NCBI RefSeq assembly: GCF_002078875.1
Contig: NC_034412.1
Span: forward strand, 82,539,575-82,603,574
Origin: Numida meleagris
Taxonomy: Eukaryota; Chordata; Aves; Galliformes; Numididae
Reading direction: 5' to 3'
DNA length: 64,000 bases
A program made the translations under genes and the position numbers. Under the pieces are notes generated by a model. The model had not been told where the DNA came from and ran no database searches. It saw nothing but the letters and a program-made list of their open reading frames with translations. Shown here one piece after another: positions 42,501 through 55,185 of the stretch. Each line of letters begins with the position of its first letter. The stretch's first letter is position 1.

Positions 42501-45377
42501 ATTGTCTTTGAAATTTTACATTAATAATTAAGGGCTAAAATATTGACATTTGCTAGCATTTTTTTTGTTTTAATATGACCTGACTGGGTCAAAATAGGCA
42601 AAGTAACCCAAATGCTTATTTCAGGGTTCAAGTTATCATTCTATAGGATAAATGTGCGCAGAATTACGCATGTAGTAGAAATAAAGCTTTTATGTTTACA
42701 GACCAATTAGCCAAGTAATTTGTTCTATTTATATTTTTGTAGTGTACTCACATTTGGGGTGCAAACATAGTGTTACTAGGTCCCTAAAGTGATTGCAGCT
42801 CAACATGGGATGTGTAGAACTGTTGCGGTTTCTCAGAAGTGTTTGGTGTGCCATGGATTACTGCACCAGAGGTTCTTCCTTCTCTTTTAGGCCTCCATGG
42901 GGAATGGAAAAGGATTTGACTGAAGACAACACCTATTTCTGTATATCGGGAAGTTATCAGAATCATTAATAGGATTTCTTTTCTTTGGTAAAATGCTGTG
43001 TTAAACCAGGATTAAAATATGCTATATGGAGGTGTTTTAAGATCTTTGTGCAGTAGCTTCTAAGGCTGTTACTAAACATAATAGGATTAATAATAAAAGG
43101 ATAAACTTCATTTTGTCAGCCACGTGAGTTGAAGCTTAGTCTTGCTTGCTTTCATGAGAACAAGGAATGATAAAGCAACATTTGGGTGGCTGCTGTAATG
43201 GCCAGCAGTAGTGAAGCTCAGGAGCCATCTCATCTGGGCAGACGTTAGCTCAGGAGCTGTGTGAGCTTACTTGCCTCTGTGGGCTGTCTGCACTGGAAGG
43301 ATGTTTTTAGAAGAAAGGGAAAAATGTTTAAAGAACAGATGCTTAAACTACTGAACAATGTCTTATTGAATTTGAAGGAATACAAGCTTATGTTTAGGCT
43401 GTGTTCTGTACAGTGATACTTCAGTAATATCGAGAGTCATCTAATTTGTTTGTATCATAGAGACCTCCATGAGGTTAGAAAAGTTAGAAGTTAGAAAAAT
43501 TTGGCACCAGTACTAACATGAAATATTCCAATTTCTTATGGCTTGCTCCTATGCAACATATGCCTTTGCTATAGATATGGCATAACAAGAATTTGTGGGC
43601 CCAGTCTAATGTCTCCTGCTTCTTCCATTTCCTTCAGGCTGGATCAGCCTCCTAATATGGTTCCACACAGGGCCCTGAAGAAGCTGGAACTGCTGGAATT
43701 GAGATGGCCCATACCCACAGCGCAGGACAGGGGGATTTAAAATCATTTTTGCAGCTCTGCTTTGGGAGAATGTTAGAACAAGAGAAGCCTGGAATGGCAA
43801 GTCTGCATGTGAATTGTCCCATGTCCCAGTAGGCTCTGCCTGGAAGAAGTACCCAAATCTGCTGGAAGCACCTCAGGAGTCATACAGCACAGATTGTGGC
43901 ACTGAAGGATTCATTTCTGCTTGTCTTGGGTGTGTTGTCAGAAATGGTTGAGGATTAAGGTAGCTGACAGGGTGCTTGTGTCCAGATTACCTACCCCACA
44001 AAAGCAATTTATAATGTATTGCAACAATCTAGGCTTGCCTGATGTAAGTGAAACATAGATAGAGTTTTATTTCCCACTTTCCCATTGAAACTATTTCCTG
44101 TCTTCCCCATATAGGTTTCACTGGGAAAGGTATATAATATAGTATTTGATGGGAAGCATCCATACGTTTTCAAGCTAACTCAAACTTCACAAAGCTCTTC
44201 AAAAATCTGATAACGTTGTTTACAATTAACTTTTTATGTGTTACATTAAGATAGCAACAAAAAACTTGAAAGTTGTAAAATTCATCATAGTAGAAGTTTT
44301 TCAGCCTCCTAAACTTTTTGATGAACTTAAGAAAATATCAAATAGGGGTGCGCTATTTTAGACTGAAATTAAATTACACAGCCTGCTGCAGTTTACTGTA
44401 GAATACTGTTCTATCATTACCAGAAAAAAAAAAGTTTTATTGTAGAGATTTTCCGGAAGCATTAAGGCAAACCTTCTGCATAAACCACGGTTCAAGGTGC
44501 TGTTATGTTTATTTGCTTATTGCTGATAAATGCTGCTGCTCTCCCAAAGCATGAAGTTCTTATTTGTTTGTTGTCTGTCATCTGATATGATCTGAAAACA
44601 AGAGCTGTGCTAAGAGTGCAGCCAGAACTTTAACAATTAGTTTATTGATTACATTATCAACATAGCTTCAACTATGCTACCATTCATGCAGCTAAGGCAC
44701 TTTTACTTGCATTATAGTTCTTAGTTTATATATTCTTGCCATTTTTGTAGTAGCTGCTACCTCCTACCGTGGATGCCAAAGTCCATCTGTAACAAACGTT
44801 GCATCCTGTGATCTTTGTAAGAAACAGAAGTCTAGCAGTGTACTACTGAAGGCTCACAGTGTTTTCTTTCTTTCTGGGCATAAGACAGAAGGTACCGCAT
44901 TGTTATGTGCGGAATATGATACAATGTTTGCATGTTTTCCTCGTAGAAAATGTTACGATAGGTTACAAACCACTGGTCTTCCATCAAGAAAATTGAAAAA
45001 GATCTACTTAAATTTATGTGAATGGATACAAATACTAAAAATTACATTCTAAACCTAATTTGTATTGGTGTCCCTGGGACTGTTCTATGAATTCAGCTCT
45101 CTTCAGAGCTTATAATTTTACATAGTTACAGGAAAAAAAAAAACAACTAATTTTGATGAATAAAAATCAGTTTATTTTGTTTTAAAGATAAGAAATCTAG
45201 AAGACTCATAAAGAAGACCAGAAATTAGGAGAAACCCAAAGCTAATAATAATGAGGTGTCAGATAAATCCTAGTTTGCCTTTGTGCCGTAGACTCTTTAC
45301 TAGCTTGAGATAGTTAATCATCCAAGTCTTTCAGAGCTCAAGAAGCCTTTAGGCAATGCTTTCATACATATGGTTTG

Positions 45378-45467
45378 AATTTTGGGTGGTCCTGTGTGGA
45401 GCCAGTAGTTGGACTCAATGATCCTTATGGGTCCCTTCCAACTCAGGATATGCTGTCATTCTATGAC
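45378..45467 (+). mobile_element. CR1 LINE 3'-end fragment
   Basis: The string GTTGGACTCAATGATCCTTA followed by GGGTCCCTTCCAACTCAGGA and ATTCTATGAC is the standard CR1 3' terminus. Only about 90 bp remain, with no coding sequence. Confidence 0.9.
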
Positions 45468-46654
45468 ATTGTTAATAATGCTGTAGAAAAAGTAGAAATA
45501 TTCAATAAGAGTTTCTGATGTGTACTTGGAGGGCCATATGTTTGCATTCCATGGGGATAAGAAAGTACTTTCCTGAGTGTAGATAATCACTAATGGATAA
45601 GCATTTTCAGAGTTGCAGATAATTTGTACCAAACAACTTTAAAGAGCTATAAAGACATCTGGCACGGCTATAACTTTTAATAAATCTTGAAGTTCCAGAT
45701 AAGACTTAGAAGAGCAGAATGGTGAAAATGTAAATATTAAAAAGAAAAAAGGACAAATTGGGTGAGGTATCAATGGCACTAGGTTTAGGTAGATGATGGA
45801 AAAGCACATAAGAAGTAGGCAAATCTTTCATTTATTTTTCTCTACATCATCAGATAGAGAAATGAAAAACTGTAACTGGAAGCAGAAATTGGAGAAATAA
45901 TACTAGAAATAACTTTTAATACACAAAGGTATTATGCCATAGCAAAACAAACAGTGCCCATATTCCATGATGCAAAGACAAAGGATTGAAGTCATGCAGT
46001 TTCATGGGAGGTGTGTTTGAGTCAACCACTCATTCTAGATTCCATATAAAATTTGATAAGTAAAAAGTGGTGTACTTTGCCAGAATCAAAACAGGTGATC
46101 TAATGCCCCTTCTGGGTTTTGACTTGAACCATAAATCAAGTCCCTCCACAGTATTTCAAACTGGGAAATAGACTTGGGGTAAATATTGTGTCTGCTTATT
46201 GCAAGGGCAATAAAGAGTTTATTTTAAAATAAGTTACATAATATTCTTCCATTGTACTTTTTTCTAATATTTCTTGACAAAGTTTTTTTTTTTTTTCCTG
46301 AAAATATACTTAAATATGTACAGTTATTCACAGGAAAAATAAGAGTTGGGGCAAAAAAAGGCTTTCAAAGGAGGTATTCCCTACTTGCTAGTGAGAGCTA
46401 TCAAGCACTGATGTGCAGAGTATTGAGAAACTAACTTGCATGCAGGTTTCCCTTTAAAGTGGGGCATTGCTGCACTGTCTACCTGCTGGAACAGTTTCAG
46501 GAAGGAAGGTAAGGATCCTGTGAAGTTTCAGTGTGTGTATGGAAATCAAATAAATATTATATGGTGGGGAAAAGGAAAATCTTTTGAGGCATGTCATAAG
46601 AACCTGAATAAAGGCTTGTGTGCCTGAAACCTTGTCTGATTTTTCCAACAGCAT

Positions 46655-46720
46655 GAATTAATATATTATTATGTTACCTTATATTAATATATAGTATTAT
46701 TATATAGTATTATAAGGTAA
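46655..46720. repeat. AT-rich block with 10-bp inverted repeat
   Basis: TTACCTTATA at 46,674-46,683 pairs perfectly with TATAAGGTAA at 46,711-46,720, across a loop made almost only of A and T (TATTA/ATATAG units). Confidence 0.85.
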
Positions 46721-47100
46721 TATGAGCACTAACATATATTTAATATGAAATTGATCAGTTCTAAAAGGTACCACCTCTTCTCACAGTCACACTATTCCTA
46801 AGCATGTGTTCTGTAGGTATAAGAGCTCAAAGAAAGGAGATAAAATGTACAGTATCTTGCAATGATCAAATTCTAGTGCGAGAAAACTCAGAAAATTGTT
46901 TCAGATGTGTTTTAGGTGCATGTGTCCTTGCCTGCCTTTTTAGTTTAGTTTTGGCTTTTCTTTCATAACACAACTGTTCTCCCTGGTTATAAAATGTCAA
47001 GGTCAAAGAGAGGTGAAGCTGAATGGTGCTGGGAATCTGAGATGCAAATCAGTTGTAGATAATCCCTGTGATGCTCAGAGGCCATCCGGCCTCATAGAGC

Positions 47101-47140
47101 CATTAGCATTCAGGGACGCTCATTAGCACTCAGGCATCCA
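47101..47140. repeat. Imperfect 20-bp tandem duplication
   Basis: CATTAGCATTCAGGGACGCT followed by CATTAGCACTCAGGCATCCA, with a third CATTAGCA a few bases on. Likely replication slippage. Confidence 0.75.
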
Positions 47141-49226
47141 GTCAGTGTGCATTAGCAAAATGAGATGTGTTGATTAAAGTTACAAATTATGTGTTGAATG
47201 CTCTGACTTTAAACCGTAGTGGCTTCACATTTATAAGATTGTACTTCCGTACTTCCACACTAAAAAAAAAAAAAAAGAGTACAGTAATCTTAAGTACTTG
47301 TTTTGTACGTGTGGGTGTATTTGCATATATTTGTGAGATTGGGGGGAGAAAAGTGAAGTGTGCATGGAAGAAAAGGTGAGAAGTTAAAAGAATTTAAATA
47401 TTTGATGGTGGTTTTTTTTTTTTTGAAAGTATTTGGAAGACTTACAGTTAAGACTGCTCCTGAGCTGAAAGTAGAGCAAATTTGAAATGAAAGAACAACT
47501 AGCAGGGAGAAGAGGATGATTTTAACCTTTCATCACTGTAATCCCAGATGCTGACCTGTGAGAGGGAGATGACATTTCTGGGCACAAATACTCTATTGTT
47601 TTAATGGGGTTTAGGAACTAACACTTAAACAAAACAGTCTGGCCTATGCAGAAAGGGATAATCAGCACGCATCTCAGAGCTTCAAGTGAGATCTAGCTAA
47701 AATTAGAGGATTATGTGAAAAGCAATACCATCCTAGTTTGATGTCTGTATTAATATTCAGTTTTCTTACCATGTGTCATGCTTACATTACACAGGGCTGT
47801 CTTGTATAAACACAATAAGCAAGGGTACTGTCCTTAACATAATGCTATCAGCATTTTGGGTCGTATCAGTAAAATTTATCATCTTTATTGTGCAATGTGC
47901 ATCATTGCAGATACATTTGAGTAGTTATCTTAAGCAAACATAGCATACCACTCTAATTTCTAACAATACCACCCTTCAGAACTGCCAAGGTAAGTTGCAT
48001 CATGCTGGGAGTTTCATCAGATACACAGTTCATTCCTGAAGTGCAGAATTTTCTTCTGAGTACCTTCAGCTAATCCTTGTTCCTAATTGCTGCGCAGAAA
48101 AAAGTAGCTTAGAGCCTCAGCAGCCAGGCAGGTGGAACACCTGAGTCTTTGCTGGGAGTCCTCACACAGCCCAAACCGACTGGCGGGAAGGCTGCTGCTC
48201 CGGTCTTAACACTTGTTCTTAGTCCTTGTGCCTTTGTGGACAGGTCTAGGAAGGCTGGTAGTTATGCAGATGACTATGTTAGGTTGTGTAAGGCTGATAC
48301 GATGAAAGCTATTTATTTATAGGGTTAATAAGAAAGCAGGTTCTTTGATGTCTTTCTTGGATAACTGTCTCTAGTATCTGCTCCTGACAAGGTTCATGGG
48401 AGAGGTAATGATTCTGAGAAGTACTCAGCAGAGAATTTCATCCTTTTTTTCCAGTCTGAAATAGATACTTGAATAGATACAGTACACCCAGACCTCCTTT
48501 TTAGGAAGCGAAGGGTCTGGCAATGTTACTTAAAACAAAGGTATTTGAGGAGAGAGCTTTGCTATGTCAGTTCCGCTGGGTAGCATTAGAGAGCAGTACT
48601 TGCTGCGAGTGCTGCTTCGCATCTCTGTACAGTTCCCTGGGTTTGCCACTTTTGATTCTTTGACCTCTTCCTGTATTTCACTTGTTAAACTCTGGGAATA
48701 CAATGAACATGCATGTTTTGTAGTTTTGTTTTTTCCTTCCTGAAGTAGACTTTTACCTCCTCTGTTTTGAATAACATAATCTGCTTACTACTTGATGTTT
48801 TTGCATCCTTGATTTTAAATCATCACAGCTGTTTTAGTTTTTTTGCCAGTTGCACCCGTATTATTTGAACTCCAGATTCTGTGCTTTAGAGAGAAATATT
48901 TTATTTCAAACTGGCTTATTCCTAGGGTAGTCCAGTAAAGATACCTGCCACCAAAGGATGCTGAGAACGTAGAATTAAAAGGATAAGAAGTGTAGGGTAA
49001 GCCTGATATATTTTAATTAGTTCTTCTTAGCTGAAGGTTACACCTGCACCATCATATTTAATGGCTGTTGATAGATTTTTCTCTTATTTCATGTAATTTG
49101 ATGATATCTTGTGATGCTGAGCTTCATAATGTAATCCATGTTGTTCATAATATATTAAACAAACACCACCAAAAAAACCTCACTCAACTCTTCTTATTGC
49201 TTTGAATCTGTTGTCCTGATCCTATG

Positions 49227-49743
49227 TAGGTTGCTCCAAAAGCAATACCTCCTATTTATTTCCATAGAAATTGCAACAGATACAAAGAGCATAATAACAC
49301 TATTTCATAGAATAAATTCCTAGCTTCACAGCACTGTTTTTCAACATATGCATAGCTAATGGTGGTAACTCTTTGGCAGCAGTGAACATACCATGCTCAT
49401 AAAAATATGCACCTCTGGAGGTGACCTGCTGTGAGCACAGTAAGGCAGTAGCTAGCAACATCCACTGTTTCGTCTCCGTAAACTTCCAGCAAGCATTGAT
49501 GAATGTCAATGGATGCCATTTTTTTTCTGCGTGGAGGAATTCAGTGACACACCTTTGCTTCATAAACACTTGCACGTCAGACACCATTTTGTCAGATGTA
49601 CCTCTTCTGCCATCTGTTGTGCTGCAAGAAAATGTAATGGATTATTGTGGGAAGGTTCAGCCTCTGCTGCCCTATCACCAATATCTGCCTCTGATGTAGG
49701 GGGCCAACAAAATAAAGACTTTACTTTCAGAGCAGCCCTCATA
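49227..49743 (-). mobile_element. Decayed mariner-family DNA transposon (Galluhop/Mariner1_GG-like), internally deleted
   Basis: The left end reads TA then GGTTGCTCCAAAAGCAATAC, and the right end, inverted, GGGCTGCTCTGAAAGTAA: related terminal inverted repeats of about 27 bp at the two edges. Between them the minus strand encodes QRCVTEFLHAEK, the start of the N-terminal helix-turn-helix of mariner transposases. It then continues in a shifted frame as a DIH..LL..YGDETVDV-type sequence. At about 515 bp it is far shorter than an autonomous 1.2-1.3 kb copy; the catalytic domain is missing. It is inactive. Confidence 0.85.
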
Positions 49744-52700
49744 CCTTAAAGAATTATCAGATTTTGCTTATTGTTGTTTCTAAACATGAGAGACGGTTAT
49801 GATTCCTTCAGAAGAAATTATAGGTTGCTCTGTCAAACAATGACTATGTTCAAAATCATTGTAACCAAGACCTGTTTTGAATTAAATTTGTTACAGAGTG
49901 GTTTCCTTACAGTAGCAGGACCCCTCAGACGTGACTGTAACTGAGTTATTTTCCAGCTAGTTAGTAACAGCATTGATGAATCATATTCTTACGGAGCTAA
50001 AACTTGTGTGTCAAATGTTCCTTTCAGTATTGTGGAATCTGAAATCGATCATTAAACAAAAAGTTGAAAATTTGATCAAACTGATGCTTTAGGCTCGTTT
50101 CAGATCTTTTAACTTTGGTTTCTGTTTTCATGGTCATTGGGATAAGCTTTGTAATTATTCCCAAATGAATGAGGAATAAAGCTATTAGGAAGATGCATTA
50201 TGATGAGCCTGTTAAGCATTTTTAACTTATTTCTATTTAAATTCCTATTTTTCTGCTGTTACCAGGCAGTAAAAAAATGTTATTTCCATAATAAATGTGC
50301 ACACAAAATTAGCAATAGGCATTTTTCCTGTAAGATTTCAGGATAAATAGTCATCTGATTTTCTCTGGTAGCAGGAACGTATGCTTATAACTGAAGTAAG
50401 TGAAGCTGTGAATTTTCAGTGTATTTATGATATTTTCCTCTACGCAAATAGGATTCAGATAGTTTTCCAAGGTGTGCCAATCTCAATGCAGTGTTGAGCG
50501 GTGAGGAAATGTCATGTTTGGAGTGAATGCCGTTTGCTACCCTTCTCTGTAGAAAGAGATCTGCTGCTGATGCAGGCGGAGCACAGGTAGGCCCTGTTGC
50601 CGTAGCTGTGGTGCTATTGGTTGGAGCAGGATTTTTGACATCTGAAAATAAATGGCCTTAATATAAGTTTGCTTTCTGGAACTTTAAAAATCATTTGGGA
50701 AATAAAACACATAAGGAATTTGTATCTCTCCTATCTGGTCACTTTTTATAACATTTCAAATATAAGGAAACATTTAACAGCAAAAAAAATCATAAAGGTC
50801 ACAAATGCTTTCATACTTGGGAATTCTGAGAGGTATGTTTAAGCCTTGGCAGACTTTTAACCTTTTCTAGCTTACAATAAGTTTGCCATCCTTTTAGAAC
50901 CCTTTGATTGTATGGCTTTTGTTCTCCTGAAAGGGGGACAGGGCTGCCTGGTTACTCAAGCAGATGCCAGGCTTCTGATTTGCATTTGATGAAAGCCACT
51001 TGTGAAAGCAGAATCAATGCTCAGATTTACAAACAGTAAATGTGGGTATTGGCTTGTCATTTCTTCCTAGGTTGTTGTCCTATAAAGCTGCTCAAGTTCC
51101 CCTCTTTGCAAGAACGTCTTCCTGCTATCCCTGCTGCCCATAAACACCATGTTAGATCGAGAAGAAGGGTGAGTAATTCTTTTTAGCTCCATTATCTGAT
51201 TTTTTTTCATTTCATAGGTGGAAAAAAAAGAATGAAAATGCAGCCATTTAGAATAACACATAAGTTGATGAACCATAATAACAAAACTGTGTGTCTGAAA
51301 GGGCCTCATTATAGAACACCAGAAGCACAAGAGGGAGCTTGTTGTGGGCAACAAAATAGTGCTCTAATAATGTTGTCACTGTACTGAGTACAGCATCAAA
51401 CATTAATCCATGTGGTTATATCCAGGTAGAGAATGGAACAGAATACATAAAAAAGAGCAACAGAAATGAATCTGAAAGTGTTATATATCAAATCAAAGCT
51501 AGCAGGGAGAGTGAAATTATTTTGAATGGGGTTAACAGAAAGCAAAATGGCAGCACCACTATAGTAAGAGTTTTTTGACTAGTCTGTGTAAACTCTCACT
51601 GACTGATGTATAAGGAGTGTGTATGTGTGCTGAGGAGTAAATATAGGAGTAAAAGAACTAGCAAAGATGGACATTTGAGGCAGTATCTATTATACCATGA
51701 GATCAGCTGTTACAGTTTATATCAAGACCAGCACTCAGAGAGAAGGGCCGTGGGTGCATCTTTTCTTATATTAAAGAGTGTCTGAGCTTTTCAGTTTGGA
51801 CATGTGGCTTAGCAGTATTCTTTTATGTATAAGGCATCATGACACAAAATGCAGGATCAATAACATCAACTAATAAAAGGATTACTAAGGTTGCCATTAC
51901 CCCTTAATTTAACTTGGTTTGCATTGGTGTCCTACTTCAACAGCCGTGCTCAGTAAAGCCCTGTTCACTGTGATAATACACAGCCATTCTGACAGAAAAG
52001 CTGGAAGTCTCATGTGTACCAGATGAACGTTTTCTATTGTGCAGGAGGTCAGATAGAAAACTCACCCACAAGTGATTGGACTGAACATAAATCTCAAAAT
52101 ACTCAAAAGCTCATTGCTTTGTCTCAGCTGTTTCTTTACTGTATAGTGTGGGACAGTACCCAGACTTATGAGCAAGATCTAAATGAACTGTTGCAAATAT
52201 TGGTATTACTGCAAGTAATGGTGTGGGTGGTAAAGCACCTCTAACATAGCTTTCCTCCTATGATACAGTTGCTCTGCTCAGTACAAGATAAATCACCTTT
52301 AAAAGACTTGTAGCATAACAACATCACTGAACTGCTTCCAGTATCTGAACAAGTTTGGCTATTGCCAGGTTGGATATATCTCTATGTAATTCAAATTTTT
52401 TCTAGTTCTAGGCAGTTATATGTGTAGGAAGTTTTGACGGAATCACAGATGATGACTTGTGTTAACTTTTATTCTTACTCTTATTTACCAAATTCACATG
52501 TACATCAAATATTCAAAAACATTTTTGAAATGTAATATTCAGGGGTTACCTACGTAAGTGGACAAATACTTTTACATTTTATAAAGTGCTATCTAAATGT
52601 TTACTCTATTTTTAATGCAAATATTTAATGCTTCTATTTTATCAGAATCTTAATTTCCCATTTTTAATATAAGATTAATGCTGTAACATCAGACAGATTC

Positions 52701-54950
52701 CCTTTTCTAAAAAAAAAAAAAAAGCTATCCTACTTTAGTGCTTACCTCCCAGTTAGTATACCTACAGTACTGGCTAGATATCCATAGATATGTAGCATCT
52801 CCATAGATATCCATGCTAACTACAAATTTAAAGACTGTGGTTATTTGCACATAAGTACGCTACTTTACACACATGTAAATAAGCATAAAATGAGAAGAGA
52901 CGTTGTGCTACTTTGACTCATGGATGCTTGGCTTCTAGCGTGCACACACCATTGTAGTCTAATAACTGACCAAGAATCAGACCATGACTTTGATGGGTTT
53001 AATCATAGGAAACTTCATAATTTCTTTGGTTGTCTAATTCCAGAGTGTAAACTAGAAAGTTTTCAGCCTTCTGAATCTATTGTAGTGCAGGAGTATGTGG
53101 TCTACTGTAATGAGGGCCAAGTGAGATGTAGAGTGAGAACTGTCCTGATGTGTGGAAAGTTAACTGTTTGTATGTAAATATAAACAGTTAATGTTAGTAG
53201 TTACAGTGAACCGTCTTTGCTTAAGCTGTTATAGTTTTCTTCTCCAATGAGTTCTGATTCTACTGATGCTCATTTATTGGAGGATCAGAGCAACCCTTGG
53301 CTAAACTATTTATATCTACTGATTTTTAAGTTGTCAGTTTTCTAGAGTATTTAGTATTGAGGGCCAAAGTTTGAAATGGTCTCGGATTAGTGCAGATAAT
53401 AGTAAACAAGTAAGGGGACATATTTTTAATGCAGATATATGATCAAGAGACAGGGACAGGTAAGTGCTACTCGAGGCAGCCAGTTCTCTGACAGTGCTGC
53501 AGCCGTACCTTCCTATTCCCTTTCTCTGCTGTCTTCCACTTGCACCAGATAGCTGAACTTTCTGTTCACTTAACAGGTTTCACTGTTCCGCTGTTCTCTT
53601 CCTTTCCTGTCATTGAATCAGAACTAAATAATCCTTAATTGCCTTCTGAAAGAAAGTTTTTCTTGTTCCTGTCTTGCATACTACCTCCATCTCTTCCAGC
53701 CTGTATCATTCCCATTTTATGCCTCTTTGCATGTGCCTCTTTGCATGTGCCTCTTACCTGACAGCTCCTTTGTAACTTGATTCATACAGACCTGCTCTTG
53801 AAAATAGATGTTTCATTTTGGCACTGCGCACCTTACTCTATCTTCAAGTCTGTCATTCAATGCATTTCTATTACCTTACCACCGTCTGTGCCCTGGTGCA
53901 GTCCAGTTCTTAGGGGGGTGTGTTTGTCTTAAAAGAACCAAGTACTTGCATCTATAAAGGAAAAAAAAAATTAAAGACATAATACAACCTTGCAAATAAA
54001 AATCCCTTCTGAGCAGCCTGTATGTTCCCTGTAGATTGCATCAGCAACCATCATTTGTTCGTTATTATCTTACTACAATTCCAGACTTCAGATCACGGAC
54101 CTTACTTTCTGAGTTTTCTGTAAATTGTAGTCTTTTCCAGCACATTGAGAACTAACAGACTTGTTTAGTTGGGAACCCAGTTGTTTGTCTGCCTATTCAG
54201 AGAGTAAGAGTTCATTTTCTGTGATCTCTTTTGTGCTTCAGATGGAACAGATGGCTCAGCAAAGTAAACATCTGTATGTGAACTGTAAAGTGTTCGTATG
54301 TTATTTTGTGCCAACGTAAAGTGAGACCCAGTCATCAATACTAATCTACAAATTGTTTCTAGGAGAAGACTAGGAAATTTTTGATTTAACACATAAATCA
54401 AGTTGAAAGTTGCTGACAACTAACTTAAGAATAAATTGCTGGCTATTTCTGTGGCATCAGTAACATACTTGCCGCCATACCATACAAAATCTATACATAC
54501 ATAAACATCCATACATAAGCATCTCTGTTCTCAGAGTTTCTCATATAATCCTTTTACGATAAGCATTCCTGTAAGCTAAGGCAAAGTGGAATTCAAGGGT
54601 GCTGTCTGCTACCTGTTGATCACTTGTCCTTACCTCTGCTTTCTTACATGAAAATTACAGTACTAATGTGTGCTACTAGCTGCACTGTATGATACTTGTG
54701 TGGCCATGACTGACCTAGAATTTCTGTTTTGTTCAGTATTTGAGCTGCGCCTTCTTTACTGAAATTGGACTCTTCAGATCTACTTTGATTCTCTCCTCTC
54801 TTGCTTAGGGAACAGTATATGCAGCATATAGTGATTTCAGTTATTTGGTTTTCTACAGCCTTTCTACTGTTACTGTGATAAACATGGGGATAATTTCAGT
54901 TTAACACTGAGTAGTGCAGGCAAAGGTTTTAAGCAAAGGCAATATTAATA
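49744..54950. other. Intergenic, no recognised gene
   Basis: A/T-rich, with an A tract near 52.71 kb, a near-duplicate CCATAGATAT pair at 52,782-52,810 and a 14-bp tandem repeat at 53.7 kb. No exon or known element otherwise seen. Confidence 0.7.
53721..53755. repeat. 14-bp tandem repeat, 2.5 perfect copies
   Basis: GCCTCTTTGCATGT repeated twice and then GCCTCTT, with no mismatch. Short period and perfect identity suggest recent slippage. Confidence 0.9.
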
Positions 54951-55185
54951 ATAGAATCACAGAATATCCCAAGCTGGAAGGGACTCATAAAGATCATTGA
55001 GTTCAACTCTTGACTGCATAGATAGGATCACCCTAAAGTCAAGTGTATTTCTAAGAGCATTGTCCAAATACTTCTGTCAGCTTAGTGCTGTGCCCACTGC
55101 CCTGGGGAGCGTGCACCCGAACACCTCTGGTGAAGAACCATTTCCTAATACCAACCTGATCCTTCCCTGATACAGCTCCATGCTA
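54951..55185 (-). mobile_element. CR1 LINE fragment
   Basis: Starts with the inverted CR1 tail ATAGAATCACAGAATATCCC, then AAGCTGGAAGGGACTCATAA, and runs through CTGCCCTGGGGAGC and GAAGAACCATTTCCTAATAC. This is the 3' end of a CR1 in minus orientation, coding part degenerate. Confidence 0.92.

Larger units (their letters stand above)
33216..45377. other. Intergenic, no recognised gene
   Basis: 12 kb of A/T-rich DNA. Notable are a perfect hairpin at 36.03 kb, a poly(A)-poly(G) tract at 39.55 kb and a 193-codon minus-strand open frame at 41,425-42,006. No exon structure or conserved motif was recognised. Conserved non-coding elements cannot be judged without alignment. Confidence 0.7.
45468..49226. 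other. Intergenic, no recognised gene
   Basis: A/T-rich DNA with an AT palindromic block near 46.7 kb and an imperfect 20-bp duplication near 47.1 kb, plus short T and A homopolymers (46.28, 47.27, 47.41 kb). Nothing coding recognised. Confidence 0.7.
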
